Assembly (NCBI GenBank): GCA_002748265.1
Contig: PDRY01000017.1
Span: 1 to 64,000, forward strand
Direction: 5' to 3'
From: Rhodobacterales bacterium
GTDB taxonomy: Bacteria; Pseudomonadota; Alphaproteobacteria; Rhodobacterales; Rhodobacteraceae
DNA: 64,000 bases
In this document: one piece after another, positions 46,480-55,060 of the stretch
How positions within the stretch are numbered: the stretch's first letter is position 1
Layout: each line of letters starts with the position of its first letter
Translations under genes and position numbers: made by a program
Notes under the pieces: model-generated
The model's input: the letters and a program-made list of their open reading frames with translations, nothing else
What the model was told of the DNA's origin: nothing
Database searches by the model: none

Positions 46480-47415
46480 GTGACAGCGATTGTCGAGATC
46501 AAGGGCCTTCGGAAGGTCTATGAGGGCGGGTTCGAGGCGCTCAAGGGCGTGGATCTGGAGATCCGTGAGGGCGAGGTGCTCGCGCTGCTCGGCCCCAACG
46601 GGGCGGGAAAGACGACGCTGATTTCGACCGTCTGCGGCATCACCGAGCCCACGGAGGGGACAATCCATGTGGGCGGCCACGACATTAAACGTGCGTTCCG
46701 CGCCGCGCGGCAGCTGATCGGGCTGGTCCCGCAGGAGATCGCTCTCGAGATGTTCGCCAAGGTGCGCAACACGGTGGCGTTTTCCCGCGGGCTCTTCGGC
46801 AAGAAGCGCAACGATGCCTATATCGACGATCTGCTGGCGCAGCTTTCCCTTTCGGACAAGGCGGGTGCCATGACGATGATGCTCTCGGGCGGGATGAAGA
46901 GGCGGGTGCTGATCGCGAAGGCGCTTAGCCACGAGCCCCGCGTTCTGTTCCTGGACGAGCCGACGGCGGGCGTTGATGTCGAGCTGCGCAAGGGGATGTG
47001 GGAGGTGATCTCTCGGCTCAAGGAGCGGGGCGTGACCATCGTTCTGACGACCCACTATATCGAAGAAGCCGAAGAGATGGCCGACCGGATCGCCGTCATC
47101 AACAAGGGGCAGATTGCCCTGGTCGAGGAAAAGGCCGCGCTGATGTCCCGGCTGGGGGCGAAGCATCTGCGCGTCCAGCTGTGCGATCCGGTTGAGACGG
47201 TGCCCGAGGCCTTGGCGCCCTGGGGGTTGGAGCGTGATGAGGACGGACGCGTTCTGGTCTACACCTATGACAGCACCCAGGACCGCAGCGGCGTGACGCG
47301 CCTGCTTAACGACATTCGCGACGCGGGCCTGGTTGTCCACGATGTCGAAACGCGCCAGTCGAGCCTTGAGGAGATCTTTGTCGGACTGGTGCGGGACGCG
47401 GAGGCAGCGGCATGA
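46480..47415 (+). CDS. ABC-2 type exporter ATPase
   Basis: The start is taken as the GTG at 46480 ([17 protein letters not shown]), because aagaagg then lies at correct distance; the GTG at 46471 is too close to it. The 311-residue product has Walker [10 protein letters not shown], signature [15 protein letters not shown] and Walker [15 protein letters not shown]. It is like YadG/NodI proteins. With the following permease it forms an exporter of unknown substrate. It overlaps the permease gene. Confidence 0.9.
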   Translation: MTAIVEIKGLRKVYEGGFEALKGVDLEIREGEVLALLGPNGAGKTTLISTVCGITEPTEGTIHVGGHDIKRAFRAARQLIGLVPQEIALEMFAKVRNTVAFSRGLFGKKRNDAYIDDLLAQLSLSDKAGAMTMMLSGGMKRRVLIAKALSHEPRVLFLDEPTAGVDVELRKGMWEVISRLKERGVTIVLTTHYIEEAEEMADRIAVINKGQIALVEEKAALMSRLGAKHLRVQLCDPVETVPEALAPWGLERDEDGRVLVYTYDSTQDRSGVTRLLNDIRDAGLVVHDVETRQSSLEEIFVGLVRDAEAAA

Positions 47416-48173
47416 ATTTTCGCGCGATCTGGGTGATCTACGCCAATGAAATGGCGCGGTTCTTTCGCACCTTGCTGCAAAGCTTTGTCTCTCCGGTGAT
47501 CTCGACCTCCTTGTATTTCGTGGTGTTCGGTGCCGCCATCGGCAGCCGCATTCAGGAAGTCGAAGGCGTGCCCTATGGCGCCTTTATCGTGCCGGGGCTC
47601 ATCATGCTGTCGGTGATGACGCAGGCGACCAGCAATGCCAGTTTCGGGATCTACTTCCCCAAATTCGTCGGCACGATCTATGAGCTTCTCACCGCGCCGG
47701 TGAACTTCCTTGAGATCACCATCGGCTTTGTCGGGGCCGCCGCCACCAAGGCGCTGTTCATCGGGGCCGTGATCTTGGGCACGGCCGCGTTCTTTGTCGA
47801 TCTGACCATTGCGCATCCGCTGGCCATGGTCGCGTTCCTGCTGCTGACCTGTTTCAGCTTTGCCCTGCTGGGCTTCATCATCGGGATCTGGGCGAAGAAT
47901 TTCGAACAACTCCAGTTGATCCCGCTGCTGGTGATCACGCCGCTCGTGTTCCTTGGGGGATCGTTCTACTCGATCTCCATGCTGCCGGGCATCTGGCAGA
48001 AGATCGCGATGTTCAACCCGGTGGTCTATCTGGTGTCGGGCTTTCGGTGGTCGTTCTTCGGCGCGGCAGATGTGCCGGTGGGCCTGAGCCTTGCGGCGAT
48101 TGGGCTCTTTACCAGCCTGTGCATGGCGGTGATCTGGTGGATTTTCCGAACCGGTTGGCGTTTGCGGGACTGA
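47412..48173 (+). CDS. ABC-2 type exporter permease
   Basis: This 253-residue protein starts [20 protein letters not shown] with six membrane helices and the ABC-2 signature around [17 protein letters not shown]. It is of the YadH/NodJ type. It starts at the ATGA overlap with the ATPase gene. Substrate unknown. Confidence 0.92.
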   Translation: MNFRAIWVIYANEMARFFRTLLQSFVSPVISTSLYFVVFGAAIGSRIQEVEGVPYGAFIVPGLIMLSVMTQATSNASFGIYFPKFVGTIYELLTAPVNFLEITIGFVGAAATKALFIGAVILGTAAFFVDLTIAHPLAMVAFLLLTCFSFALLGFIIGIWAKNFEQLQLIPLLVITPLVFLGGSFYSISMLPGIWQKIAMFNPVVYLVSGFRWSFFGAADVPVGLSLAAIGLFTSLCMAVIWWIFRTGWRLRD

Positions 48174-48214
48174 TCCGGTTGTCGCCCCGGTCCCGGCGCC
48201 CTATCTGAGGCTGC

Positions 48215-48997
48215 ATGCGTAATCCGTTTAGAACCTCTCCGACCGTCAATGTGCTGCGCCTGAACGGCGCGATCGGCATGGCGGGGCGTGGGCTGTCCGA
48301 TGCCGGGCTGGCCGACCTGATCCAGAGCGCCTTTTCCAAAGGCAAACCGAAAGCGGTGGCTCTGCTGATCAACTCGCCCGGTGGCAGCCCCGTGCAATCC
48401 AGCCTGATCGCGGCCCGCATCCGGCGCCTGTCCGAAGAAAAGGACGTCCCAGTTAGCGCCTTTGTCGAAGACGTGGCCGCGTCGGGCGGCTACTGGCTGG
48501 CGACGGCCGCGGATGAAATCATCGCGGATCGCTCTTCGATCCTGGGTTCGATCGGCGTGATCTCGGCGGGGTTTGGCCTGCACGATCTGGCGGAACGCCA
48601 CGGGGTCGAGCGGCGCATCCACACGGCGGGCGGCTCCAAGAGCTTCATGGATCCGTTTCGCCCTGAGAACCCGGCCGATGTCGCGCGGCTGGAGGTGCTG
48701 CTGGAGCAGATGCACGAGACGTTCATCACCCAGGTGAAGACTCGCCGCCCGAATCTGGCCGATGATCCTGATCTCTTTACCGGAGCCTTCTGGCTGGGCG
48801 CCCGCGCGGTTGAGCTGGGGCTGGCCGACGGGCTGGGACACATGGTCCCGCATATGAAAGCCCGTTACGGCAAAAAGGTCCGGTTCCGCGAATTCAAACC
48901 CAGCCGAGGCTGGATGGCGCGCTTGACCCGCGCGGGGCTCGAAGAAGCGGCCTTCGGGATCGAGGAGCGCGCGGCCTTTGCGCGGTTCGGTCTATGA
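48215..48997 (+). CDS. S49-family (SppA/SohB-like) serine peptidase
   Basis: This 260-residue protein has the nucleophile region DVAASGGYWLATAADEI (serine in ASGGY) and the family segment LLINSPGGSPVQSSLI; the catalytic lysine would be in the GGSKSFMDPFR region. No signal peptide or membrane helix is visible, so it may be cytoplasmic or need a partner. It starts an operon with three overlapping genes behind it. Confidence 0.9.
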   Translation: MRNPFRTSPTVNVLRLNGAIGMAGRGLSDAGLADLIQSAFSKGKPKAVALLINSPGGSPVQSSLIAARIRRLSEEKDVPVSAFVEDVAASGGYWLATAADEIIADRSSILGSIGVISAGFGLHDLAERHGVERRIHTAGGSKSFMDPFRPENPADVARLEVLLEQMHETFITQVKTRRPNLADDPDLFTGAFWLGARAVELGLADGLGHMVPHMKARYGKKVRFREFKPSRGWMARLTRAGLEEAAFGIEERAAFARFGL

Positions 48998-49161
48998 TCC
49001 TGAAGATCGTTCTGCTCTTTTTGGTGTTTATCGGGGTGCTGGGCATGTTCGGGCGCCTGCGCTATCCGGGGCAGCGCACCATTGAAAATGCACGCTGTCC
49101 ACGCTGCGGACGGTTTCGGATCGGCAAGGGCCCCTGTCCTTGCGGGAAGGACAAACGATGA
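48994..49161 (+). CDS. 55-residue membrane-anchored zinc-ribbon protein
   Basis: A small gene linked by ATGA overlaps on both sides, to the S49 peptidase and the antiporter. It begins MILKIVLLFLVFIGVLGMFG, one membrane helix, and ends with ARCPRCGRFRIGKGPCPCGK, a compact zinc-ribbon with four or five cysteines. The double overlap, Shine-Dalgarno-free coupling and the cysteine pattern make it real. From memory, similar small proteins occur beside this antiporter in other Rhodobacterales. Function unknown. Confidence 0.85.
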   Translation: MILKIVLLFLVFIGVLGMFGRLRYPGQRTIENARCPRCGRFRIGKGPCPCGKDKR

Positions 49162-50099
49162 TGGATTTCGTGCTTGTGGCGCTTGGCCTCGTGCTGCTGC
49201 TGCTGGGTGGTGACAGCCTGGTCAAAGGGGCGGTGAACCTGTCGCTGCGGATCGGGATCCCGGCGCTGATCGTGTCCTTGACGGTCGTTGCCTTCGGCAC
49301 CTCTGCGCCGGAACTTCTGATCTCTGTGCAGGCGGTGCTGGACGGGGTGCCGGGGCTCGCTCTTGGCAATGTGGTCGGGTCGAACACGGCGAATATCCTT
49401 CTGGTGCTGGGTGTGCCGGCCTTGCTGGCTGTCATGCACACCAGCGGCTGCGACAGCCGCAACAGTTACCTGCAGATGATCGGCGCAAGCCTTTTGTTTA
49501 TCACCTTGTGCTTCCTTGGACCGCTGACGTGGTGGTCGGGCCTGATCCTTTTGACCGCCCTGGCCGCCATGCTGTTGCACGCGATCCATTCGGCCCGGTG
49601 CCACCGCCGCGACGCGAAGGCCGAGGACGAAGAGATCGAAGGCGCGGACCCGTCACTTGGATGGGGCAAGATCGCGCTGTTCCTGGTGCTGGGTCTGATC
49701 GGCCTGCCGTTGGGGGCACAGTTGCTGATTGACGGCGCCGTGGGGATCGCCACCCGCTTTGGCCTGCCCGAAGAGGTGATCGGCCTTACGCTCGTCGCCC
49801 TCGGGACATCGCTGCCCGAGCTGGCGACCACGGTCATGGCCGTTCTGCGCAAACAGGCCGATGTGGCCCTGGGCAATGTCATCGGATCGAACATGTTCAA
49901 CCTTCTCGCCATCATCGGCGTGGCGTCTTTGGTCGGGCCGATCCCTGTCTCGCCCGAGATCCTGAGCTTTGACCTGTGGGTGATGCTGGGCGCTTCGCTC
50001 CTGCTGATCCCATTCGTTTTCTTCCGCCGCGACATCACGCGGGTCTGGGGAATCGGCCTGACGGCGCTCTACGTCGCCTATGTCATGGTGCTGCTATGA
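49158..50099 (+). CDS. CaxA/YrbG-type calcium/sodium antiporter
   Basis: With ATG 49158 (ATG 49161 is equally possible) the protein has 313 residues and ten helices in two inverted repeats. The cation-binding alpha motifs are VAFGTSAPELLISV and VALGTSLPELATTV. It exchanges Na+ or K+ for Ca2+ across the inner membrane. Between the repeats is an acidic cytoplasmic loop (DAKAEDEEIEGADP). Confidence 0.92.
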   Translation: MMDFVLVALGLVLLLLGGDSLVKGAVNLSLRIGIPALIVSLTVVAFGTSAPELLISVQAVLDGVPGLALGNVVGSNTANILLVLGVPALLAVMHTSGCDSRNSYLQMIGASLLFITLCFLGPLTWWSGLILLTALAAMLLHAIHSARCHRRDAKAEDEEIEGADPSLGWGKIALFLVLGLIGLPLGAQLLIDGAVGIATRFGLPEEVIGLTLVALGTSLPELATTVMAVLRKQADVALGNVIGSNMFNLLAIIGVASLVGPIPVSPEILSFDLWVMLGASLLLIPFVFFRRDITRVWGIGLTALYVAYVMVLL

Positions 50100-50878
50100 G
50101 CCGGGTTGCGCTTGTCACCGGCGGAGCAACCCGGCTGGGTCGCGCCATGGCGCTGTGTCTGGCCCGCGAAGGGTTCGACGTCGCGGTGCATTTCAACCAA
50201 TCGGACAGCGCAGCCAAAGAGGTGGGTGCCGAGATCGAAGCACTTGGGCAGCGTGCGGCGCTGGTTCAGGCGGATCTTCTGGATGAGTCTCAGACCGAAA
50301 CCATCGTGCCGCGCGTGATGGAGACGCTCGGCGCGCCGGTCGTTTGCCTGGTCAACAATGCCTCGATCTTTGAATATGATCGCATGGGCAGCCTGACCCG
50401 CGAAAGCTGGGATCGGCATATGGAAAGCAATCTGCGCGCGCCGGTGGTTCTGACCCAGGCCGTTGCAGAGCACATGCCCCAGGCCGCGCCGGATGAGACC
50501 GGAGAGCCGCGTGCGCCGGGGCTGGTCGTGAACATGGTGGATCAGCGGGTGCGCAAGCTCACACCGGAATTCATGTCCTACACCATCGCAAAGATGGGGC
50601 TGTGGGCGTTCACCCAAACCGCCGCGCGGGCGCTTGCTCCTCATGTGCGGGTCAACGCGATCGGGCCGGGCCCGACCATGATCGGGCACCGCCAGACGCC
50701 CGAACATTTCGCGGCGCAGCGTGCTGCGACGATACTGGAGCGCGGGGCCAATCCCGAGGATGTGACAGGTGCCTTGCGCTATTTTCTGTCGTCTCCAGCG
50801 GTGACCGGGCAGCTATTATGCGTGGATGGCGGGCAGCACCTTGGATGGCAGACTCCGGACGTTCAGACCAAGGAATAA
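50096..50878 (+). CDS. pteridine reductase-like short-chain dehydrogenase
   Basis: This 260-residue SDR has TGGATRLGRAM at 8-18, the TGxxxRLG variant found in pteridine reductases, and N-N-A-S at 87-90. Where most SDRs have the catalytic serine it has D149 (NMVDQRV), followed 13 residues later by Y162 and by K166. Asp-Tyr-Lys with that spacing is a mark of PTR1/FolM enzymes, which reduce dihydropterins or dihydrofolate. It is coupled to the antiporter gene by ATGA. The substrate is inferred. Confidence 0.8.
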   Translation: MSRVALVTGGATRLGRAMALCLAREGFDVAVHFNQSDSAAKEVGAEIEALGQRAALVQADLLDESQTETIVPRVMETLGAPVVCLVNNASIFEYDRMGSLTRESWDRHMESNLRAPVVLTQAVAEHMPQAAPDETGEPRAPGLVVNMVDQRVRKLTPEFMSYTIAKMGLWAFTQTAARALAPHVRVNAIGPGPTMIGHRQTPEHFAAQRAATILERGANPEDVTGALRYFLSSPAVTGQLLCVDGGQHLGWQTPDVQTKE

Positions 50879-50980
50879 GTGACGCTGCGACAAGTTGTGC
50901 ACTGGCTTACAAATCCGTCATTCAGTCTTTACGAAATTGTAACGTATTCAGAGGCTTGCTCTGGGCGTCAAAAAAATCCC

Positions 50981-51028
50981 TATAATTTCAATACGCTAAA
51001 ATCGTGCCTATTTATTAGGCAATCACGA
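50981..51028 (+). promoter_or_regulatory. uvrC upstream region: perfect -10 and hairpin
   Basis: TATAAT at 50981-50986 is a perfect -10 box, with a poorly spaced TTGCTC at 50956. A two-step inverted repeat (tcgtgccta-tttat-tagg-caat-cacga) is at 51002-51028. The 275-bp gap 50879-51153 is AT-rich and could hold the uvrC promoter or a small RNA; no alphaproteobacterial LexA box (GTTC-N7-GTTC) was seen. Confidence 0.45.
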
Positions 51029-51082
51029 CAATAGGGCCGAAAACAAGGGAAAATGACGGCTGGCGGGATTTCACCCACGGGG

Positions 51083-51091
51083 TTATCCACA
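51083..51091 (+). promoter_or_regulatory. DnaA box
   Basis: TTATCCACA is a perfect DnaA box, 63 bp before uvrC. It stands alone, so it may be a regulator or titration site rather than an origin. Confidence 0.5.
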
Positions 51092-51153
51092 GCTTCCGGG
51101 GATGCCTTTATCCTTGTGTCCGACCGTTTCTCATTGCAGCGTTTTACAGAATC

Positions 51154-53022
51154 ATGACACCCGACACGCCCTCCGAACCGCTGCGCGGTCATGCCTGCAT
51201 TCAAGCGTATCTGAAGCTGCTGGATTCCTCTCCCGGCGTCTATCGGATGCTCGATGACAAGGCGCAGGTTCTCTATGTCGGCAAGGCCCGTAACCTGCGC
51301 GCGCGGGTGAGCAACTACGCCCGCCCCAGCGGTCACAGCGCGCGGATCGCGCGGATGATCTCGGAAACCTCGTCGATGATGTTTCTCACGACCGAGACCG
51401 AGACCGAAGCCCTCCTGCTGGAGCACAACCTCATCAAGCAGCTCAAGCCGCGCTACAATGTGCTGCTGCGCGATGACCGGAGCTTCCCGTCGATCCACGT
51501 GACCGACCATCCCTTCCCGATGATCCGCAAGCACCGCGGCGCGCGGCGTGACAAAGGCGCCTACTTTGGCCCCTTCGCCAGTGCGGGTGCCGTCAACCGG
51601 ACCCTGCGCCAGCTTCAGCGGGGTTTCCTGCTGCGCAACTGTTCCGAGACGATGTTCGCGTCGCGCACGCGGCCATGCCTTCAGTATCAGATCAAACGGT
51701 GCAGCGGGCCTTGTGTGGGCAAGATCAGCGAAGAGGACTACGCGGCCAGCGTCGAGGATGCCAAACGGTTCCTGTCCGGCAAATCAACTGAAGTTCAGGC
51801 GCGCCTGGCCGAGCAGATGCAGGAGGCGTCCGACGCTTTGGAGTTTGAGCGCGCCGCCGCCCTGCGCGACAGGATCAAAGCGATGACCAGCGTTCAGACC
51901 GCACAGGGGATCAACCCGAAAGGGGTGCCCGAGGCGGATGTCGTCGCGCTCCATGTGGAGGGCGGGCAGGCCTGTGTTCAGGTCTTTTTCATTCGCAACA
52001 ACCAGAACTGGGGCAACCGCGATCACTACCCCCGGATCGGCGGGGTCGAAGACCCGGCGGAGATCATGCAGGCGTTCCTGACCCAGTTCTACGAGAACAA
52101 GGAGCCGCCGTCGCTGCTGCTCCTGTCCCACGCGCCGGACGACGTGGATCTGGTTGAAGACGCGCTGATCGGGAAGGCGGGGCGCAAGGTCTCGCTCCAT
52201 GTGCCGCAGCGGGGTGAGAAGGCTGATCTGGTTAGTCACGCCTTGCGCAATGCACGCGAGAGCCTCGCCCGGAAGATGGCGGAAAGCGCCACGCAGGCGA
52301 AGTTGCTGCGCGGTCTGGCCGAGGCGTTCGAGCTGGAGGAGGCGCCCGCGCGGGTCGAGGTCTATGACAACAGCCACATCCAGGGCGCCCATGCCGTGGG
52401 GGCGATGATCGTGGCGGGGCCGGAGGGGCTGGAGAAGGGGCAGTATCGCAAGTTCAACCTCAAGGGCACGGACATCACGCCGGGCGACGACTTCGGCATG
52501 ATGAAAGAGGTGCTCCGGCGGCGGTTCACCCGGCTCTTGAAGGAAGACCCGGATCGCAAGGAGGGCCACTGGCCCGGCTTGCTGCTGATCGACGGCGGGG
52601 CCGGACAGGTTTCGGCCGTGGACGAGATCATGCAGGAGATGGGGGTCGAGGATATCCCAATGGTCGGCGTTGCCAAGGGCATCGATCGGGATCAGGGCAA
52701 AGAGGAGTTCCACCGCGTCGGCAAGCCGGTGATGGCGCTGCGGCGCAATGACCCGGTACTGTATTTCATCCAGCGGCTGCGGGATGAAGCGCACCGCTTT
52801 GCCATCGGCACGCACCGGGCGAAGCGGGGCAAGGCGATGCTGTCCACGCCTCTGGACGAGGTGCCCGGCGTTGGGGCGGCGCGTAAGCGGGCGTTGCTGG
52901 CGCATTTCGGCTCGGCCAAGGCGGTGAGCCGGGCGGCTCTGGCGGACCTGAAGGCGGTGGATGGGATATCGGAGGTGCTCGCGCGCAAGATCTTTGATTT
53001 CTTCCACGGGGAAAACGGGTAG
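51154..53022 (+). CDS. uvrC: excinuclease ABC subunit C
   Basis: This 622-residue nucleotide excision repair nuclease has the GIY-YIG domain (GVY at 28-30, YVGKARNL at 41-48), the cysteine segment [15 protein letters not shown], the UvrB-binding UVR motif near 210-245, the RNase H-like domain with [11 protein letters not shown] and [10 protein letters not shown], and C-terminal helix-hairpin-helix repeats ([19 protein letters not shown]). It cuts on both sides of a lesion. Confidence 0.97.
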   Translation: MTPDTPSEPLRGHACIQAYLKLLDSSPGVYRMLDDKAQVLYVGKARNLRARVSNYARPSGHSARIARMISETSSMMFLTTETETEALLLEHNLIKQLKPRYNVLLRDDRSFPSIHVTDHPFPMIRKHRGARRDKGAYFGPFASAGAVNRTLRQLQRGFLLRNCSETMFASRTRPCLQYQIKRCSGPCVGKISEEDYAASVEDAKRFLSGKSTEVQARLAEQMQEASDALEFERAAALRDRIKAMTSVQTAQGINPKGVPEADVVALHVEGGQACVQVFFIRNNQNWGNRDHYPRIGGVEDPAEIMQAFLTQFYENKEPPSLLLLSHAPDDVDLVEDALIGKAGRKVSLHVPQRGEKADLVSHALRNARESLARKMAESATQAKLLRGLAEAFELEEAPARVEVYDNSHIQGAHAVGAMIVAGPEGLEKGQYRKFNLKGTDITPGDDFGMMKEVLRRRFTRLLKEDPDRKEGHWPGLLLIDGGAGQVSAVDEIMQEMGVEDIPMVGVAKGIDRDQGKEEFHRVGKPVMALRRNDPVLYFIQRLRDEAHRFAIGTHRAKRGKAMLSTPLDEVPGVGAARKRALLAHFGSAKAVSRAALADLKAVDGISEVLARKIFDFFHGENG

Positions 53023-53056
53023 GGAGGGGCGCTGCCCCTCTGGGCCTTGCGGCCCA

Positions 53057-53086
53057 TTCACCCCGAGGTATTTTGACAAATAAGAA
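53057..53086 (+). repeat. intergenic repeat, copy C
   Basis: caccccgaggtattttgaca then aataagaaag, with hairpins ggggcgctgcccc and gggccttgcggccc just upstream (53025-53057) as in copy A. Its purine-rich end lies before the pgsA GTG. Confidence 0.8.
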
Positions 53087-53099
53087 AGAGAGTGCCTGC

Positions 53100-53762
53100 G
53101 TGACCTGGACCCTTCCAAATATCCTGACCGTGATCCGGCTTTTGGCTGCTCCGATGGTGGCGGGCGTGTTCGTCATCCTGCCCCGCGGGCCGGCGGACTG
53201 GGCGGCGTTGGTGCTGTTCGTTCTGGCGGCGGCGACGGATTGGCTGGACGGGCGGATTGCGCGGCGTTGGGGGCTGGAGAGCCGGTTCGGCGCCATGTTG
53301 GATCCCATTGCCGACAAAGCGATGGTGGTGATTGCTTTGGCGTTGGTGATGGCGCTTGGCGGTATCAACGGCGCGATCCTGATCCCGGCGGCGCTGATCC
53401 TTTTTCGTGAGGTTTTTGTATCGGGGCTGCGCGAGTTTTTGGGGGATACGGCGGGGCTGTTGAAGGTCACCCAGTTGGCCAAGTGGAAGACGACGGTCCA
53501 GATGGTGGCGATTACGCTTCTTCTGGCCAAGGGGGGCTTTGAGGCCGAGATGATCGCGCGGCAGGTGGGCATGGACCCGTCGCTGGCGGCGGGGATCGTC
53601 TCTGGCCAGATCGCGGATGGTGCGGGGCTTGTCTGGGCCGAGCAGGGATGGAGCATTGCGCGGGGTGTCGGGCTGCTTTGCTTGTGGCTCGCGGCGGCTT
53701 TGACGCTGATCACCGGTTGGGATTATTTCCGCAAGGCGCTGCCCTATCTGAAGGAGGACTGA
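53100..53762 (+). CDS. pgsA: CDP-diacylglycerol-glycerol-3-phosphate 3-phosphatidyltransferase
   Basis: The GTG at 53100 gives 220 residues starting MTWTLPNILTVIRLLAAP, the family N-terminus; the open TTG at 53073 lies inside the repeat and is rejected. The catalytic CDP-alcohol phosphotransferase motif is AATDWLDGRIARRWGLESRF then GAMLDPIADK. It makes phosphatidylglycerol phosphate at the inner membrane. It is an operon partner of moaD and moaE (1 and 3 bp gaps), with uvrC upstream. Confidence 0.94.
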   Translation: MTWTLPNILTVIRLLAAPMVAGVFVILPRGPADWAALVLFVLAAATDWLDGRIARRWGLESRFGAMLDPIADKAMVVIALALVMALGGINGAILIPAALILFREVFVSGLREFLGDTAGLLKVTQLAKWKTTVQMVAITLLLAKGGFEAEMIARQVGMDPSLAAGIVSGQIADGAGLVWAEQGWSIARGVGLLCLWLAAALTLITGWDYFRKALPYLKED

Positions 53763-53763
53763 G

Positions 53764-54009
53764 ATGAAGGTTCTGTATTTCGCATGGTTGCGTGAGCGGA
53801 TTGGAGAGCGCTCGGAAGAGATCGAGACCGGAGCCGCGACCGTGGCTGATCTGGTGGCGGAGCTGTGTGGGCGCAGCGAAGGCCACGCCCTAGCCTTTGC
53901 GGATCTGTCGGCATTGCGGGTGGCGGTGGATCAGGACCTGACCGGGTTCGATGCGCCACTGGCCGGAGCGCGCGAGGTCGCTTTCTTTCCGCCGATGACG
54001 GGGGGCTGA
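53764..54009 (+). CDS. moaD: molybdopterin synthase sulfur carrier subunit
   Basis: This 81-residue ubiquitin-like protein ends FFPPMTGG. The C-terminal Gly-Gly, which is adenylated and thiocarboxylated, is intact. It carries sulfur for the conversion of cyclic pyranopterin monophosphate to molybdopterin. It precedes moaE by 3 bp. Confidence 0.93.
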   Translation: MKVLYFAWLRERIGERSEEIETGAATVADLVAELCGRSEGHALAFADLSALRVAVDQDLTGFDAPLAGAREVAFFPPMTGG

Positions 54010-54012
54010 GCG

Positions 54013-54450
54013 GTGCTTCGTGTGCAGGAGGCCTCGTTCGATCCGGGGGCAGAGCTGAACGGGTTTGCCGCCGGGCGCGCGGATCTGGGCGCGGTGGTTT
54101 CCTTTACCGGGATCGTGCGCGATCCGGGGGGGCTGCGCCACATGGAGATCGAGCACTACCCCGGCATGACCGAGCGCGCGATTGGCCAGATCATGGATCA
54201 GGCGCAGGCGCGGTTTTCGCTTGGAGACGTTTTGGTCATCCATCGCTATGGCGCGCTTGCGCCGGGCGAGGTGATCATGATGGTGGCCACCGCCGCGCCG
54301 CACCGGGCGGATGCGTTCGCGGGGGCGGAGTTCCTGATGGACTACCTCAAATCCCGCGCGCCCTTCTGGAAGAAGGAGATTGGCGTGGACGGCGCGACCT
54401 GGGTCGAGGCCAAAGACCACGACGAAGACGCGCTATCGCGTTGGGAGTAG
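54013..54450 (+). CDS. moaE: molybdopterin synthase catalytic subunit
   Basis: GTG start; 145 residues. It shows the MoaE segments VVSFTGIVRD, LEIEHYPGMTE-like HMEIEHYPGMTERA, ALAPGEVIMMVATAAPHR, and K-S-R-APFWKKE with the catalytic lysines. It forms a heterotetramer with MoaD. Its 3' end overlaps the convergent tag gene by 18 bp. Confidence 0.94.
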   Translation: MLRVQEASFDPGAELNGFAAGRADLGAVVSFTGIVRDPGGLRHMEIEHYPGMTERAIGQIMDQAQARFSLGDVLVIHRYGALAPGEVIMMVATAAPHRADAFAGAEFLMDYLKSRAPFWKKEIGVDGATWVEAKDHDEDALSRWE

Positions 54451-54999
54451 CGCCGCATGGCGGGGGCAGGTGGTGACGTGATCGTTCACCATCCCGACCG
54501 CCTGCATGAACGCATAGGTGATCGTCGGGCCGCAGAAGGTGAAGCCTTCTTTCTTGAGGTCCTTTGCGATCTGCTCGGACAGTTTGGTTTTGCCGGGGAC
54601 GTCTGCCAGCGTCGCCGGGCGCGGCTGGAGCGGCTCTCCATCCACGTATTTCCATAGATATTGATTAAAACCTTCGCGGCTTTCGATCTCCTGCCAGATG
54701 CGGGCGCCGCGGATCGTGGCTTCGATCTTGCCGCGGTGACGGATGATGCCGGGGTTCTGCAGCAGGTTCTCGACCTCCTGTTCGCCCCATTCCGCGACGA
54801 TCAGGGGATCGAACCCGGCGAAGGCGTCTCGGAAATTGTCGCGCTTTTTCAGAATGGTGATCCAGGACAGCCCGGCCTGGAACCCGTCCAGTACCAGCTT
54901 TTCCCAAAGCGCGCGGCTGTCATGTTCGGGCACGCCCCATTCGGTGTCGTGATAGTCCACGTAGAGCGGGTCGCTTCCGCACCATCCGCAGCGTTCCAT
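54433..54999 (-). CDS. tag: DNA-3-methyladenine glycosylase I
   Basis: This 188-residue protein begins MERCGWCGSDPLYVDYHDTE. Zinc ligands correspond to C4, H17, H174 and C178, as in E. coli Tag. LSWITILKKRDNFRDAFAGF and the helix-hairpin-helix region complete the family features. It removes 3-methyladenine from alkylated DNA. It is convergent with moaE and overlaps its end. Confidence 0.95.
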   Translation of the reverse strand: MERCGWCGSDPLYVDYHDTEWGVPEHDSRALWEKLVLDGFQAGLSWITILKKRDNFRDAFAGFDPLIVAEWGEQEVENLLQNPGIIRHRGKIEATIRGARIWQEIESREGFNQYLWKYVDGEPLQPRPATLADVPGKTKLSEQIAKDLKKEGFTFCGPTITYAFMQAVGMVNDHVTTCPRHAALLPTR

Positions 55000-55060
55000 G
55001 GATCGGCCTCCTGATCTCTGTTTACGGCTCGTTAGCCCGCAGCATGATTGGCTGACCGCG

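Noticed and set aside
50879-51153. Chromosomal origin of replication
   Set aside because: Only one perfect DnaA box; no cluster of boxes and no dnaA, parAB or hemE genes nearby.
53073-53099. TTG start for pgsA giving nine extra residues
   Set aside because: It lies within the repeat and the extra residues do not resemble PgsA; GTG 53100 gives the family N-terminus with a Shine-Dalgarno.
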